In this document: piece after piece, positions 38,474 to 46,449 of the stretch | How positions within the stretch are numbered: position 1 is the stretch's first letter | Layout: each line of letters begins with the position of its first letter | NCBI RefSeq assembly: GCF_014854695.1 | Contig: NZ_CP027557.1 | Coordinates: 310,001 to 374,000 of the forward strand | DNA from: Rhodococcus rhodochrous | Lineage (GTDB): Bacteria; Actinomycetota; Actinomycetes; Mycobacteriales; Mycobacteriaceae | DNA: 64,000 nucleotides | Reading direction: 5' to 3' | Translations under genes and position numbers: made by a program | Notes under the pieces: generated by a model | Told to the model about the DNA's origin: nothing | What the model saw: the letters and a program-made list of their open reading frames with translations, nothing else | The model's database searches: none

Positions 38474-39931
38474 ATGAACCTTCTCGACCCCGGCCGTTGG
38501 GCCGGCAACATCCACAGCGGTGGCTGGATCCCCGGAGCGGCGGGCGACCAGCCGGCGCTCGAGGCCGCCACCGGCACGGAGCTCGGCCGGATCGGTGTCG
38601 CCGACGCCGGCCAGGTCCGGGCTGCGGCGACCGCTGCAGCCGGTGCGCAACGGGCGTGGGCCACGACGAAGCCTGCCGACCGGGCTGCCGTGCTGCGTCG
38701 CGCCGGCGACCTGTTCGCCGAGCACGCCGGGGAGATCGAGGAGTGGCTGGTCCGCGAGTCGGGTGGCACCCGGCTCAAGGCCGGCCGGGAGCTCGCGGCA
38801 GCGCGAGCGGAATGCTATGAGGCGGCCGGTCTTCCGACGCATCCGTCGGGAGAGGTGCTGGCCACCGACAGTGACCGCTGGTCGTTCTCGCGTCGCCGTC
38901 CCGCGGGCGTGGTGTCGGTGATCGCTCCGTTCAACTTCCCGCTGACGCTGTCGATCCGTTCCGTCGCACCGGCGCTCGCGCTCGGCAACAGCGTGCTGCT
39001 CAAGCCAGATCCGCGTACGTCCGTGAGCGGTGGGGTCGTTCTCGCGCGGATCTTCGAGGAGGCCGGTCTCCCCGAGGGTGTGCTCCACGTGCTCACCGGT
39101 GGCGCCGACGTCGGGGAGGCCGTGGTCTCCGCACCGGAGGTCGCCGTCATCTCGTTCACCGGTTCCACCGCAGCCGGGCGCCGGGTCGGGGAGGCCGCAT
39201 CGCGCCTGCTCAAGCGGGCCCACCTCGAGCTCGGAGGCAACAACGCGCTGATCGTGCTGCCCGGAGCGGACCTCGACCGCGCCGCCTCCGCCGGAGCCTT
39301 CGGGTCGTTCCTGCACCAGGGGCAGATCTGCATGGCGACCGGCCGCCACATCGTCCATCGCGACATCTACGACGAGTACGTGGCGAAGTTGGCCACGAAG
39401 GCCGACGCGCTGCGGGTCGGCGATCCGTTCACCGACGACGTCGATCTCGGCCCGATCATCGACGAGCGACAGCTGAAGTCGATCGACGCGATCGTGCGCG
39501 ACGCCGTGGACGCCGGTGCCCGGGTGTGTGCCGGTGGCACCAACGACGGCCAGTACTACCGGCCCACCGTGCTCGCCGACCTCGACCTGTCGATGCGGGC
39601 GTGGACGGACGAGATCTTCGGACCGGTCGCCCCGGTCGTGCCGTTCGACGACCTCGACGAGGCCGCTGCCCTGGTGAACGCGAGCGAGTACGGACTGTCG
39701 GTCGGCATCCTCGGCGAAGTGGGGCTCGCGATGCAGTTGGCCGATCGCATCGACTGCGGCAAGCTGCACATCAACGAGCAGACCGTCGGCGACGAAGCGT
39801 ACGCGCCGATGGGGGGCACCGGGGCGTCGGGAACGGGTTCCCGCTTCGGTGGTCCGGCGGCGAACTTCGAGGCCTTCACCGAAACCCAGTGGGTCACAGT
39901 GCGGTCGGAGATCGCGCCGTATCCGTTCTGA
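38474..39931 (+). CDS. aldehyde dehydrogenase, benzaldehyde dehydrogenase-like
   Basis: A 485-residue NAD(P)-dependent aldehyde dehydrogenase. Catalytic Glu in LELGGNNALIV and Cys in HQGQICMATGRH are in place, and VISFTGSTAAGRRVG binds the cofactor. The N-terminus NLLDPGRWAGNIHSGGWIPG is the form found in benzaldehyde/vanillin-type dehydrogenases (XylC-like). Expected: oxidation of an aromatic aldehyde to the benzoate. This links to the benzoylformate decarboxylase 2 kb downstream and the 3-hydroxybenzoate hydroxylase upstream. Two adjacent ATGs (38471, 38474); the second is better spaced from AAGGAG. Confidence 0.9.
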   Translation: MNLLDPGRWAGNIHSGGWIPGAAGDQPALEAATGTELGRIGVADAGQVRAAATAAAGAQRAWATTKPADRAAVLRRAGDLFAEHAGEIEEWLVRESGGTRLKAGRELAAARAECYEAAGLPTHPSGEVLATDSDRWSFSRRRPAGVVSVIAPFNFPLTLSIRSVAPALALGNSVLLKPDPRTSVSGGVVLARIFEEAGLPEGVLHVLTGGADVGEAVVSAPEVAVISFTGSTAAGRRVGEAASRLLKRAHLELGGNNALIVLPGADLDRAASAGAFGSFLHQGQICMATGRHIVHRDIYDEYVAKLATKADALRVGDPFTDDVDLGPIIDERQLKSIDAIVRDAVDAGARVCAGGTNDGQYYRPTVLADLDLSMRAWTDEIFGPVAPVVPFDDLDEAAALVNASEYGLSVGILGEVGLAMQLADRIDCGKLHINEQTVGDEAYAPMGGTGASGTGSRFGGPAANFEAFTETQWVTVRSEIAPYPF

Positions 39932-39972
39932 GAACGATCGACGGTGCGCGGCACGGCTGTCCGGGACGGTGC

Positions 39973-40012
39973 GTGCGGGATGTGATTCGATGTTGTCGTA
40001 CACATCCCGCAC
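39973..40012. promoter_or_regulatory. 12-bp inverted repeat before the second IclR gene
   Basis: GTGCGGGATGTG (39973-39984) and its exact complement at 40001-40012, with 16 bases between, ending 16 bp before the IclR start. A large AT-containing loop makes it a poorer terminator than operator, but it could also end the dehydrogenase transcript. Confidence 0.65.
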
Positions 40013-40028
40013 CACCTCAGGACGAGCC

Positions 40029-40784
40029 ATGAGCAACAACGACGACGGCAAGCGGTCGGTCCTGGGTCGTGCCTTCGAGATCCTCGACTGTTTCGCCGGG
40101 GGCGCCGAGATGACGGTCGCGGGGATCTGCGACCGCACGGGGCTCCCACCGGCCACGGTGCATCGGATGCTTGCGGCGCTGGTGCGGTGGGAGGGCGTCG
40201 AACGCCTGTCCCACGGTCGCTACCGTCTCGGACGGCGGATCTGGAGCCTGGGAATCGGTGCGCCGCAGGTGCGTCGCCTCCGGGAGCTCGCGCAGCCCTA
40301 TCTCGTCGACCTGCACGTCGCCACACGCGGCACCGTCTACCTGGGTGTGCGGGACGGATCGGACGGGATCTTCTCCGACCGCATCACCCGCGTCAAACCC
40401 ACCGCCAATTCCTCCCGGGCGACCCGCAGACTTCCGTTGCACCGCACCGGAGGTGGGCGGGTCCTGCTCGCCTACAGCCCCGAGGCCTGGGACGAGCTCG
40501 TCGCCGATGCGGAGTCGGATCCGGAGATGGCGGCACGGATACCGGAACTGCGTGCGCAGCTCGCGGAGATCCGCCGCACGGGTGTGGGGATCGCCCGCAA
40601 CGACGGCCTGCCCGGCCGCACGTCCGTCGCGGCCGCCGTGCTCGATTCGCAGGGCGGCATCGTCGCCAGCGTGACGGTGGCCTTCCCCGAGTCCCGGATT
40701 CCGCAACCCCAGCAGATCGTGCCGCGCGTGATCGCTACGGCACGTGCGATTTCCCGTGATCTCGCGGCGACCGGCGAGTTCTGA
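40029..40784 (+). CDS. IclR-family regulator of the CoA-ester operon
   Basis: A 251-residue regulator with HTH MTVAGICDRTGLPPATVHRMLAALVRWEGVERL (about 28-60) and an effector domain ending in VASVTVAFPESRIP. It shares only family-level features with the first IclR and lacks its repeat insertion. It is the last gene in the direction of the catabolic operon, 97 bp after the aldehyde dehydrogenase, with its own inverted repeat upstream. It likely controls the paired sites at 32376-32497. The convergent LysR gene ends 30 bp away. Confidence 0.9.
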   Translation: MSNNDDGKRSVLGRAFEILDCFAGGAEMTVAGICDRTGLPPATVHRMLAALVRWEGVERLSHGRYRLGRRIWSLGIGAPQVRRLRELAQPYLVDLHVATRGTVYLGVRDGSDGIFSDRITRVKPTANSSRATRRLPLHRTGGGRVLLAYSPEAWDELVADAESDPEMAARIPELRAQLAEIRRTGVGIARNDGLPGRTSVAAAVLDSQGGIVASVTVAFPESRIPQPQQIVPRVIATARAISRDLAATGEF

Positions 40785-40813
40785 CCGGCCGTATCCAGCA
40801 TGCGAGCGGATAG

Positions 40814-41731
40814 CTACGCCGGGTCGAGCGTCGAACCGTCGCCGAGGATCTCGACGACGAGCTCGCGTAGCCAGTCGATCTCGGGGGACGGCAGGTCGCG
40901 CCGGATCGTGTACAGCGATACCACCGATTCCGGTACCTCGAAAGGCAGTTCGTACAGGCCGACCTCACCGAGACGGGCGGAGCGTTCGGCGTAGACGCGC
41001 GGGGCGAATCCCAGATAGGTGGTCGAGGCCAACACGCCGGCGATGCCGGTGAAGCTCGGGAGGGTCACCGCGACGTCGCGGTGGATTCCGAGTTCCCGGA
41101 TGCGCAGATCCACTGCAGTATGTCCGGTTTCGACGGCAACCGACACGTGCCGTTCCGCCTCGAATTCCGCGAGGTTCGGTGTCGGTCCGATGCGTGGATG
41201 GTCGGGTCGGCGCACTCCGATGTAGGGCTGCGTGAACAGCGGCGTGCGGTCGAGATCCTGCCCGTTCAGAACCGGTGTGCACACCACCGCGTCGGCGTCC
41301 CCGAGCCACAGCGCCTCGCCTGCGTGCGAGAGGGCGAGGGGAACCACGTCGACGCTCGCGAGGGGAGCCCGAACGGACAGGGCAGCCATGATTTTGGGCA
41401 GAAGCCCCGTAATGCCCACATCGGACAGCACCAACCGGAAGGTCCGGGTCGTGGCGGCCGGGTCGAACGCCTCGGCGGCGTTCATGACGGCATCGAGACG
41501 CTCGAGCACCTCCCGCAGGCGGGGGTAGAGTTCGTCGGCCAGTCGTGTGGGTACGAGTTGCTGGTGGCGGCGGACGAACAACTCGTCGCCGAATCGCTTG
41601 CGCAGCTTGCCAAGTGCGTAGCTCACGGTCGGCTGGGCCACGAAGAGGTTCTCGGCGGCGAGCGTGACGCTTCTGGTCTTGTAGACGGATACGAACACCC
41701 GCAGCATACTGAGGTCGTAGTTGTTCGCCAT
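40814..41731 (-). CDS. LysR-type regulator divergent from benzoylformate decarboxylase
   Basis: A 305-residue LTTR. HTH: DLSMLRVFVSVYKTRSVTLAAENLFVAQPTVSYALGKLRKRFGDELFVRR (6-55), followed by the typical linker and a ligand-binding domain with SDVGITGLLPKIM, as in the NodD/NahR/LinR subgroup that responds to aromatic acids. It is divergent from the decarboxylase-ABC transporter operon with 140 bp between, so activation of that operon by an aromatic 2-oxoacid is the simplest model. Confidence 0.9.
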   Translation of the reverse strand: MANNYDLSMLRVFVSVYKTRSVTLAAENLFVAQPTVSYALGKLRKRFGDELFVRRHQQLVPTRLADELYPRLREVLERLDAVMNAAEAFDPAATTRTFRLVLSDVGITGLLPKIMAALSVRAPLASVDVVPLALSHAGEALWLGDADAVVCTPVLNGQDLDRTPLFTQPYIGVRRPDHPRIGPTPNLAEFEAERHVSVAVETGHTAVDLRIRELGIHRDVAVTLPSFTGIAGVLASTTYLGFAPRVYAERSARLGEVGLYELPFEVPESVVSLYTIRRDLPSPEIDWLRELVVEILGDGSTLDPA

Positions 41732-41871
41732 TCGGTCGACTATAGATGCATTGAATAATGCGATCGGCAGAATCTATTGGATCTATGTGACCGCTCTAAC
41801 ATAGTGTGCTGATAAGTGGTCGTCCCGACCCTATGAATTCTCTTCTCGTCCTGCTGTAAGGGGACCTCTGC
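41732..41871. promoter_or_regulatory. divergent LysR-mdlC promoter region
   Basis: AT-rich for this genome. Contains GCATT-GAAT-AATGC (41748-41761), ATAGAT at 41742-41747 mirrored by ATCTAT at 41772-41777 and again at 41781-41786: a set of dyads with the T-N11-A character of LysR boxes. AAGGGGACC sits before the decarboxylase ATG. Confidence 0.65.
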
Positions 41872-43452
41872 ATGCCCACGATTCGCGAAGTGACCTTCGA
41901 GCTGCTGCGCCGGCACGGTATGACCACGATCTTCGGCAACCCCGGCTCGAACGAACTTCTGTTTCTCAAGGATTTCCCCGAGGACTTCGAGTACGTCCTC
42001 GGTCTCCACGAGGGCGCCGTGGTGGCGATGGCGGACGGTTACGCGCAGGCGAGCGGACAGCCGGTCTTCGTGAACCTGCACGCCGCAGCCGGCACCGGCA
42101 ACGGCATGGGGGTGCTCACCAACTCGGTGTACTCGCACTCGCCGCTGGTGATCACCGCGGGGCAGCAGGTGCGCGACACCATCGGCCAGGAAGTCATGCT
42201 GGCCAACGTCGATGCGGCGAGCCTGACCCGACCGCTCACCAAGTGGAGCGCCGAACCGACCTGCCCCGAGGACGTGCCCCGCACCATCAGCCAGGCCGTC
42301 CACATGGCGACCCTGCCCGCCCCCGGCCCGGTCTACGTCTCGGTGCCCTACGACGACTGGGAGCACGAGGCCCCGGCCAACACCTCCTACCTCGCCGAGC
42401 GGCGCGTCACCACGACGACCGAACCGTCCGAGGCGATGACGGTCGAACTGCTCGCCGCCCTCGACGGTGCGGTCCGTCCCGCCCTGGTCCTCGGACCGGA
42501 CGTCGACGCGGAGCGCGCGAACGGCTTCGCGGTGCAGCTCGCGGAATCGCTCGGAGCCGCGGTGTGGATCGCACCGTCGCCGTCGCGGTGCCCCTTCCCC
42601 AACACCCATCCGCTGTTCCGGGGGGTGCTGCCCGCCAACGTCATGTCCATCCACGAGGCACTGGCCGACCATGACGTGGTGCTCGTCGCCGGTGCCCCGG
42701 TCTTCCGCTACCACCACTACCGTCCGGGTCCCTTCCTGGCGGAGGGCACGCGTGTGCTGCACCTGTCCGAGGACACCGGCGAGGTCGCCCGTGCGCCCTT
42801 CGGCGAGGCCTACCTCGCGCCGGTCGGCGCGACGCTGCGCATCCTCGCCGAGCGGGTCCGCAGCCGCGACCTTCCGGCCGAGCCGGCACGGGAGGCGTTC
42901 GCACGCGGAGCCGATCGCACCGAGGCCATGCACCCCGACACGGTGTTCGCCACCATCGCCGAGATCGCTCCCCGCGACGTGGTCTACGTCAACGAATCCA
43001 CCTCCACAGCGGACGCCTTCTGGCGGCACACCCAACTCGTCGAACCGGGTTCGTTCTACTCGCCGGCCTCCGGCGGCCTGGGCTTCGGCCTGCCCGCTGC
43101 CGTCGGCGTCCAGCTCGCCCATCCGGAGCGTCGCGTGGTCGCGACCATCGGTGACGGATCCGCCAATTTCGGGATCACCGCACTGTGGACCGCGGCCCGC
43201 CGCGACGTGCCGGTGGTGTTCGTCATCCTCAACAACGGTACGTACGGCGCGCTGCGCCGGTTCACCCGCGCTCTGGACACCGGCGACACCCCGGGACTCG
43301 ACGTGCCCGACATCGACTTCGTCAAGATCGCGGAAGGCTACGGCGTGAAGGGCGAACGGGTCACCGGTGCCGAGGAACTGAAGGCGGCCCTGCACCGAGC
43401 TTTCGAAGGCACCTCCCCGGTGCTGATCGAAGCCGTCACGTACTTCGAGTAG
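41872..43452 (+). CDS. mdlC: benzoylformate decarboxylase (ThDP)
   Basis: A 526-residue thiamin diphosphate enzyme, decarboxylating an aryl 2-oxoacid to the aldehyde. It is close to Pseudomonas putida MdlC and keeps its numbering: Ser26, Glu47, His70 and His281 are all present (GNPGSNE, LHEG, NLHAAAGTG, FRYHHY). The ThDP motif is GDGSANF...LNNGTYGAL. Two pocket residues differ from the P. putida enzyme as I recall it: Met109 for Leu and Arg463 for Trp, next to the conserved Phe464. No mandelate dehydrogenase or racemase is nearby, so the oxoacid itself is probably imported by the co-transcribed ABC system. Confidence 0.92.
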   Translation: MPTIREVTFELLRRHGMTTIFGNPGSNELLFLKDFPEDFEYVLGLHEGAVVAMADGYAQASGQPVFVNLHAAAGTGNGMGVLTNSVYSHSPLVITAGQQVRDTIGQEVMLANVDAASLTRPLTKWSAEPTCPEDVPRTISQAVHMATLPAPGPVYVSVPYDDWEHEAPANTSYLAERRVTTTTEPSEAMTVELLAALDGAVRPALVLGPDVDAERANGFAVQLAESLGAAVWIAPSPSRCPFPNTHPLFRGVLPANVMSIHEALADHDVVLVAGAPVFRYHHYRPGPFLAEGTRVLHLSEDTGEVARAPFGEAYLAPVGATLRILAERVRSRDLPAEPAREAFARGADRTEAMHPDTVFATIAEIAPRDVVYVNESTSTADAFWRHTQLVEPGSFYSPASGGLGFGLPAAVGVQLAHPERRVVATIGDGSANFGITALWTAARRDVPVVFVILNNGTYGALRRFTRALDTGDTPGLDVPDIDFVKIAEGYGVKGERVTGAEELKAALHRAFEGTSPVLIEAVTYFE

Positions 43453-43491
43453 GACCCGACACCCGCCGGAAAGACAACCTGAGGAACCACT

Positions 43492-44613
43492 ATGAAGATC
43501 ACGATCGAGAACCTGCAGCTCCGCTACGGGAAGTTCACGGCCATCGAGAACCTCAACCTCGAGATCGACGAGGGCGAATCGGTTGTGCTCCTCGGGAAGT
43601 CGGGCTGCGGCAAGACCAGCACCATGCGGTGCATCGCCGGCCTCGAGGAACCCACCGCCGGTCGCATCACCATCGGCGACACGGTCGTCTTCGACGCGGC
43701 GAAGGGCATCAACCTGCCGCCCAACAAGCGCAACGTCGGCATGGTCTTCCAGTCGTACGCGGTCTGGCCGCACATGACCGTCTTCCAGAACGTCGCGTAC
43801 TCGCTGAAGCTGCAGAAACTCCCTGCGGCGGAGATCAAGTCGCGTGTCGCGGAGGTGCTCGAGCTCGTCGGTCTGTCGGACTTCGCGCAGCGTGGCGCGA
43901 GCCTGCTCTCCGGTGGACAGATGCAGCGTGTGGCACTCGCGCGCTCGCTCGTGATGCGCCCCTCGGTGCTCATGCTCGACGAGCCGCTGTCGAACCTCGA
44001 CGCCCGCCTGCGCGACCGCCTGCGGGTGGAACTGCGGGAGATCCAGCTGAGCCTCGGCCTGACCACGGTCTACGTCACGCACGACCAGCAGGAGGCATTC
44101 GCACTCGCCGACCGCATCGCGCTCATGCAGGGCGGACGGATCGTGCAGATCGGCGGCCCCACCGCGATCTACAACGAGCCGGCGAGCGCGTCGATCGCGC
44201 ACTTCCTCGGTGTGTCCAACATCTTCGACTGCACCGCCACCGTCGGCACCGACGGTTACGTCACGGCCGTTCGCGACGGGGGAGAGGTGATCCGCACCGA
44301 GCAACGCGGCCTCGCCGCAGCCGACGACTTCAAGGCGTGCATCCGGTCCGAGGACCTGATGCTGTCGACTGTGTCCGGCGGTGGCACCAACGAGTTCTCG
44401 GGTCGCGTCGCCGTCACGAGCTTCCAGGGCTCGAGCGTCCGCTACGCCGTCACCCTCGACAACGGAGGTGAGCTCGACATCTTCGCCCCGACGAAGGGCG
44501 CCGAGCGCTTCGAGATCGGCGATCGCGTGTTCGCTTCGGTCTCACCGGAGAACGTCCAGGTCCTGCCGGCCGATGTGGCACGACAGGCACGACTGCAGGA
44601 GGTCGCGGCATGA
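43492..44613 (+). CDS. ABC importer ATPase (FbpC/PotA type)
   Basis: A 373-residue ATPase of the iron/polyamine/phosphonate importer class. Walker A GKSGCGKTS (35-43 region), Q-loop VFQSYAVWPHMTV, signature LSGGQMQR, Walker B VLMLDEPLSNLD and switch His VTHDQ are complete. The C-terminal 120 residues form a TOBE-like regulatory domain. It lies 39 bp after the decarboxylase and overlaps the permease by 4 bp (ATGA). This ABC class imports ferric ion, polyamines, phosphonates and organic acids; genome context here favours an organic acid. Confidence 0.92.
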   Translation: MKITIENLQLRYGKFTAIENLNLEIDEGESVVLLGKSGCGKTSTMRCIAGLEEPTAGRITIGDTVVFDAAKGINLPPNKRNVGMVFQSYAVWPHMTVFQNVAYSLKLQKLPAAEIKSRVAEVLELVGLSDFAQRGASLLSGGQMQRVALARSLVMRPSVLMLDEPLSNLDARLRDRLRVELREIQLSLGLTTVYVTHDQQEAFALADRIALMQGGRIVQIGGPTAIYNEPASASIAHFLGVSNIFDCTATVGTDGYVTAVRDGGEVIRTEQRGLAAADDFKACIRSEDLMLSTVSGGGTNEFSGRVAVTSFQGSSVRYAVTLDNGGELDIFAPTKGAERFEIGDRVFASVSPENVQVLPADVARQARLQEVAA

Positions 44614-46418
44614 CCCAGCTGGCCACACCCCCCGAAACACATCCGGTCGACGACCTCGAGCCGGAGACCCCGGTATCGGCGCCGTTGTGGCGCAGGGGAA
44701 TCCTCCGCAAGAACGGCGCGGCACTGGTGGTCCTCGCCGTCCTGGCCGTCCTGGTGATCATGCCGATGATCCTGGTGCTCGTCGCCGCGATCGCCACCGA
44801 GGTGCCGCGGCCGGGCAACAGCGGTCTCGGTGCCCTCACACTCGACAACCTCAAGGTGCTCACGAGTCCCGACGCCGTCAAGGGTCTGGTGAACTCCCTC
44901 ATGCTCGGCCTCGGGGCGACGGTCATCGCGCTCGTGATCGGTGCGTCGCTCGCCTTCATCTGTGCTCGCACCGATGCGCCCTGGCGCCGGTTCATCTTCT
45001 TCATCGGCATGGCGCCGGTGTTCGTGCCGGCTCTCGTGGGTGCGCTCGCCTGGTCGCTGCTCGCTTCTCCCAGTGCCGGATTCGTCAACATCCTGCTTGC
45101 CGACCTGGGCCTGGGCATGACGATCAACATCTACAGCATCCCGGGCCTGATCTTCGTTCTCGGCCTGTTCTACGCGCCGTACGTGTTCATGCTGGTGCAC
45201 AGTTCGCTGTCGATGATGAACGCCGACCTCGAAGAGGCCGCGACCGTGCACGGCGCCTCCCTGAAGACGATGTTCCGAACGGTGACCCTGCCGCTCGCCA
45301 TGCCGGCCCTGCTCGGTTCGGGCATCCTCGTCTTCGCGCTGAGCATGGAGAACTTCCCGGTCGCGGCGGTGCTCGGTAACCCCGCGGGGATCGAGACCCT
45401 GCCCACCTACATCTTCCGGCTCATGGGTGCGGCCCCGGCCCAGGCGAACGCCGCCGCCGGTATCGCCATCCTGCTCACGCTCGGCCTGGTCTTCGTCACC
45501 ATGGGCCAGCAGTGGATCGTCAACCGCCGCAAGTTCACGACGATGACCGGCAAGGGTGCCCGTCCCCGTCAGGTGCCGCTGCGCGGCTGGCGTTGGCCGG
45601 CAACGATCTTCGCGCTCGTGTACTTCCTGCTCGCGATCGCACTGCCGATGGGCGCGCTCTTCCTCGCCGCCACCCAGGACTCACCGTACCTGTACAGCAT
45701 GTCCCAGATGTTCCAGGGCGGAATGTCGTTCGACAACATCGTGGAGGTGGCCTCGGCGGCCGACTTCCAGAAGGCGCTCGTGAACTCGGTGGTCGTGGCC
45801 GTCGTCGCCGCCTTCGCCGGTACGACGATCAGCTTCTCCGCCTCGTACATCCGCTACCGGACCAAGAGCCGCCTCGGCGCCCTGCTCGAGCAGATCGCCA
45901 CCGCACCGCTCGCCATCCCGTCGATCGTGCTCGGCATGGGCATCCTCTGGACCTGGCTCAGCCTGCCGATCCCGATCTACGGCACGCTGATCATCCTCGC
46001 CGTCGCCTGTGTCGCCGTGGCGTTGCCGCAGGGCTACCGCTCGATCTCGTCGTCGATGCTGCAGCTGCACAGCGACCTCGAGGACAGTGCCGTGATGCTC
46101 GGCGCCCGCCGGTCGCGCGCCATCGTCAACGTCACCGTGCCGCTGATGCGCGTCGGTATCGTGTCGACCTTCCTGCTCCTGCTCATGCTGGCGATGCGCG
46201 AACTGTCGGCCTCGCTGTTCCTGTTCACCTCCGACACCCGGATCCTGTCGATCCTGGTCTTCGACAACTTCGAGAACGGGCAGACGGCGGTCGCGGCCTC
46301 CATCAGCGTGCTGTTCGTCCTGGTGATCGCCGTGCTGGCCGTCCTCGCCCAGCTCGCCGGCAACCGGGAGAAGAAGCAGCTCGCCGAAGCGTCGGACTCC
46401 GGAACCAATTCGCTCTGA
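44610..46418 (+). CDS. fused two-domain ABC importer permease (FbpB type)
   Basis: A 602-residue permease carrying two binding-protein-dependent transport domains in tandem, about 12 helices. The EAA loops that contact the ATPase are EEAATVHGASLKTMFRTVTLPL in the first half and EDSAVMLGARRSRAIVNVTVPL in the second. The fused architecture is that of FbpB/AfuB. The first 30 residues are cytoplasmic and acidic. Translationally coupled to the ATPase; 31 bp before the receptor gene. Confidence 0.92.
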   Translation: MTQLATPPETHPVDDLEPETPVSAPLWRRGILRKNGAALVVLAVLAVLVIMPMILVLVAAIATEVPRPGNSGLGALTLDNLKVLTSPDAVKGLVNSLMLGLGATVIALVIGASLAFICARTDAPWRRFIFFIGMAPVFVPALVGALAWSLLASPSAGFVNILLADLGLGMTINIYSIPGLIFVLGLFYAPYVFMLVHSSLSMMNADLEEAATVHGASLKTMFRTVTLPLAMPALLGSGILVFALSMENFPVAAVLGNPAGIETLPTYIFRLMGAAPAQANAAAGIAILLTLGLVFVTMGQQWIVNRRKFTTMTGKGARPRQVPLRGWRWPATIFALVYFLLAIALPMGALFLAATQDSPYLYSMSQMFQGGMSFDNIVEVASAADFQKALVNSVVVAVVAAFAGTTISFSASYIRYRTKSRLGALLEQIATAPLAIPSIVLGMGILWTWLSLPIPIYGTLIILAVACVAVALPQGYRSISSSMLQLHSDLEDSAVMLGARRSRAIVNVTVPLMRVGIVSTFLLLLMLAMRELSASLFLFTSDTRILSILVFDNFENGQTAVAASISVLFVLVIAVLAVLAQLAGNREKKQLAEASDSGTNSL

Positions 46419-46449
46419 CCGGACTTTTCGAGAAACGAAGGGCCTCACC

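Noticed and set aside
41740-44304. An 854-codon frame antisense to the decarboxylase and ATPase genes.
   Set aside because: The opposite strand encodes two enzymes with complete catalytic motifs; the antisense product is a low-information Asp/Gly/Arg/His mixture.
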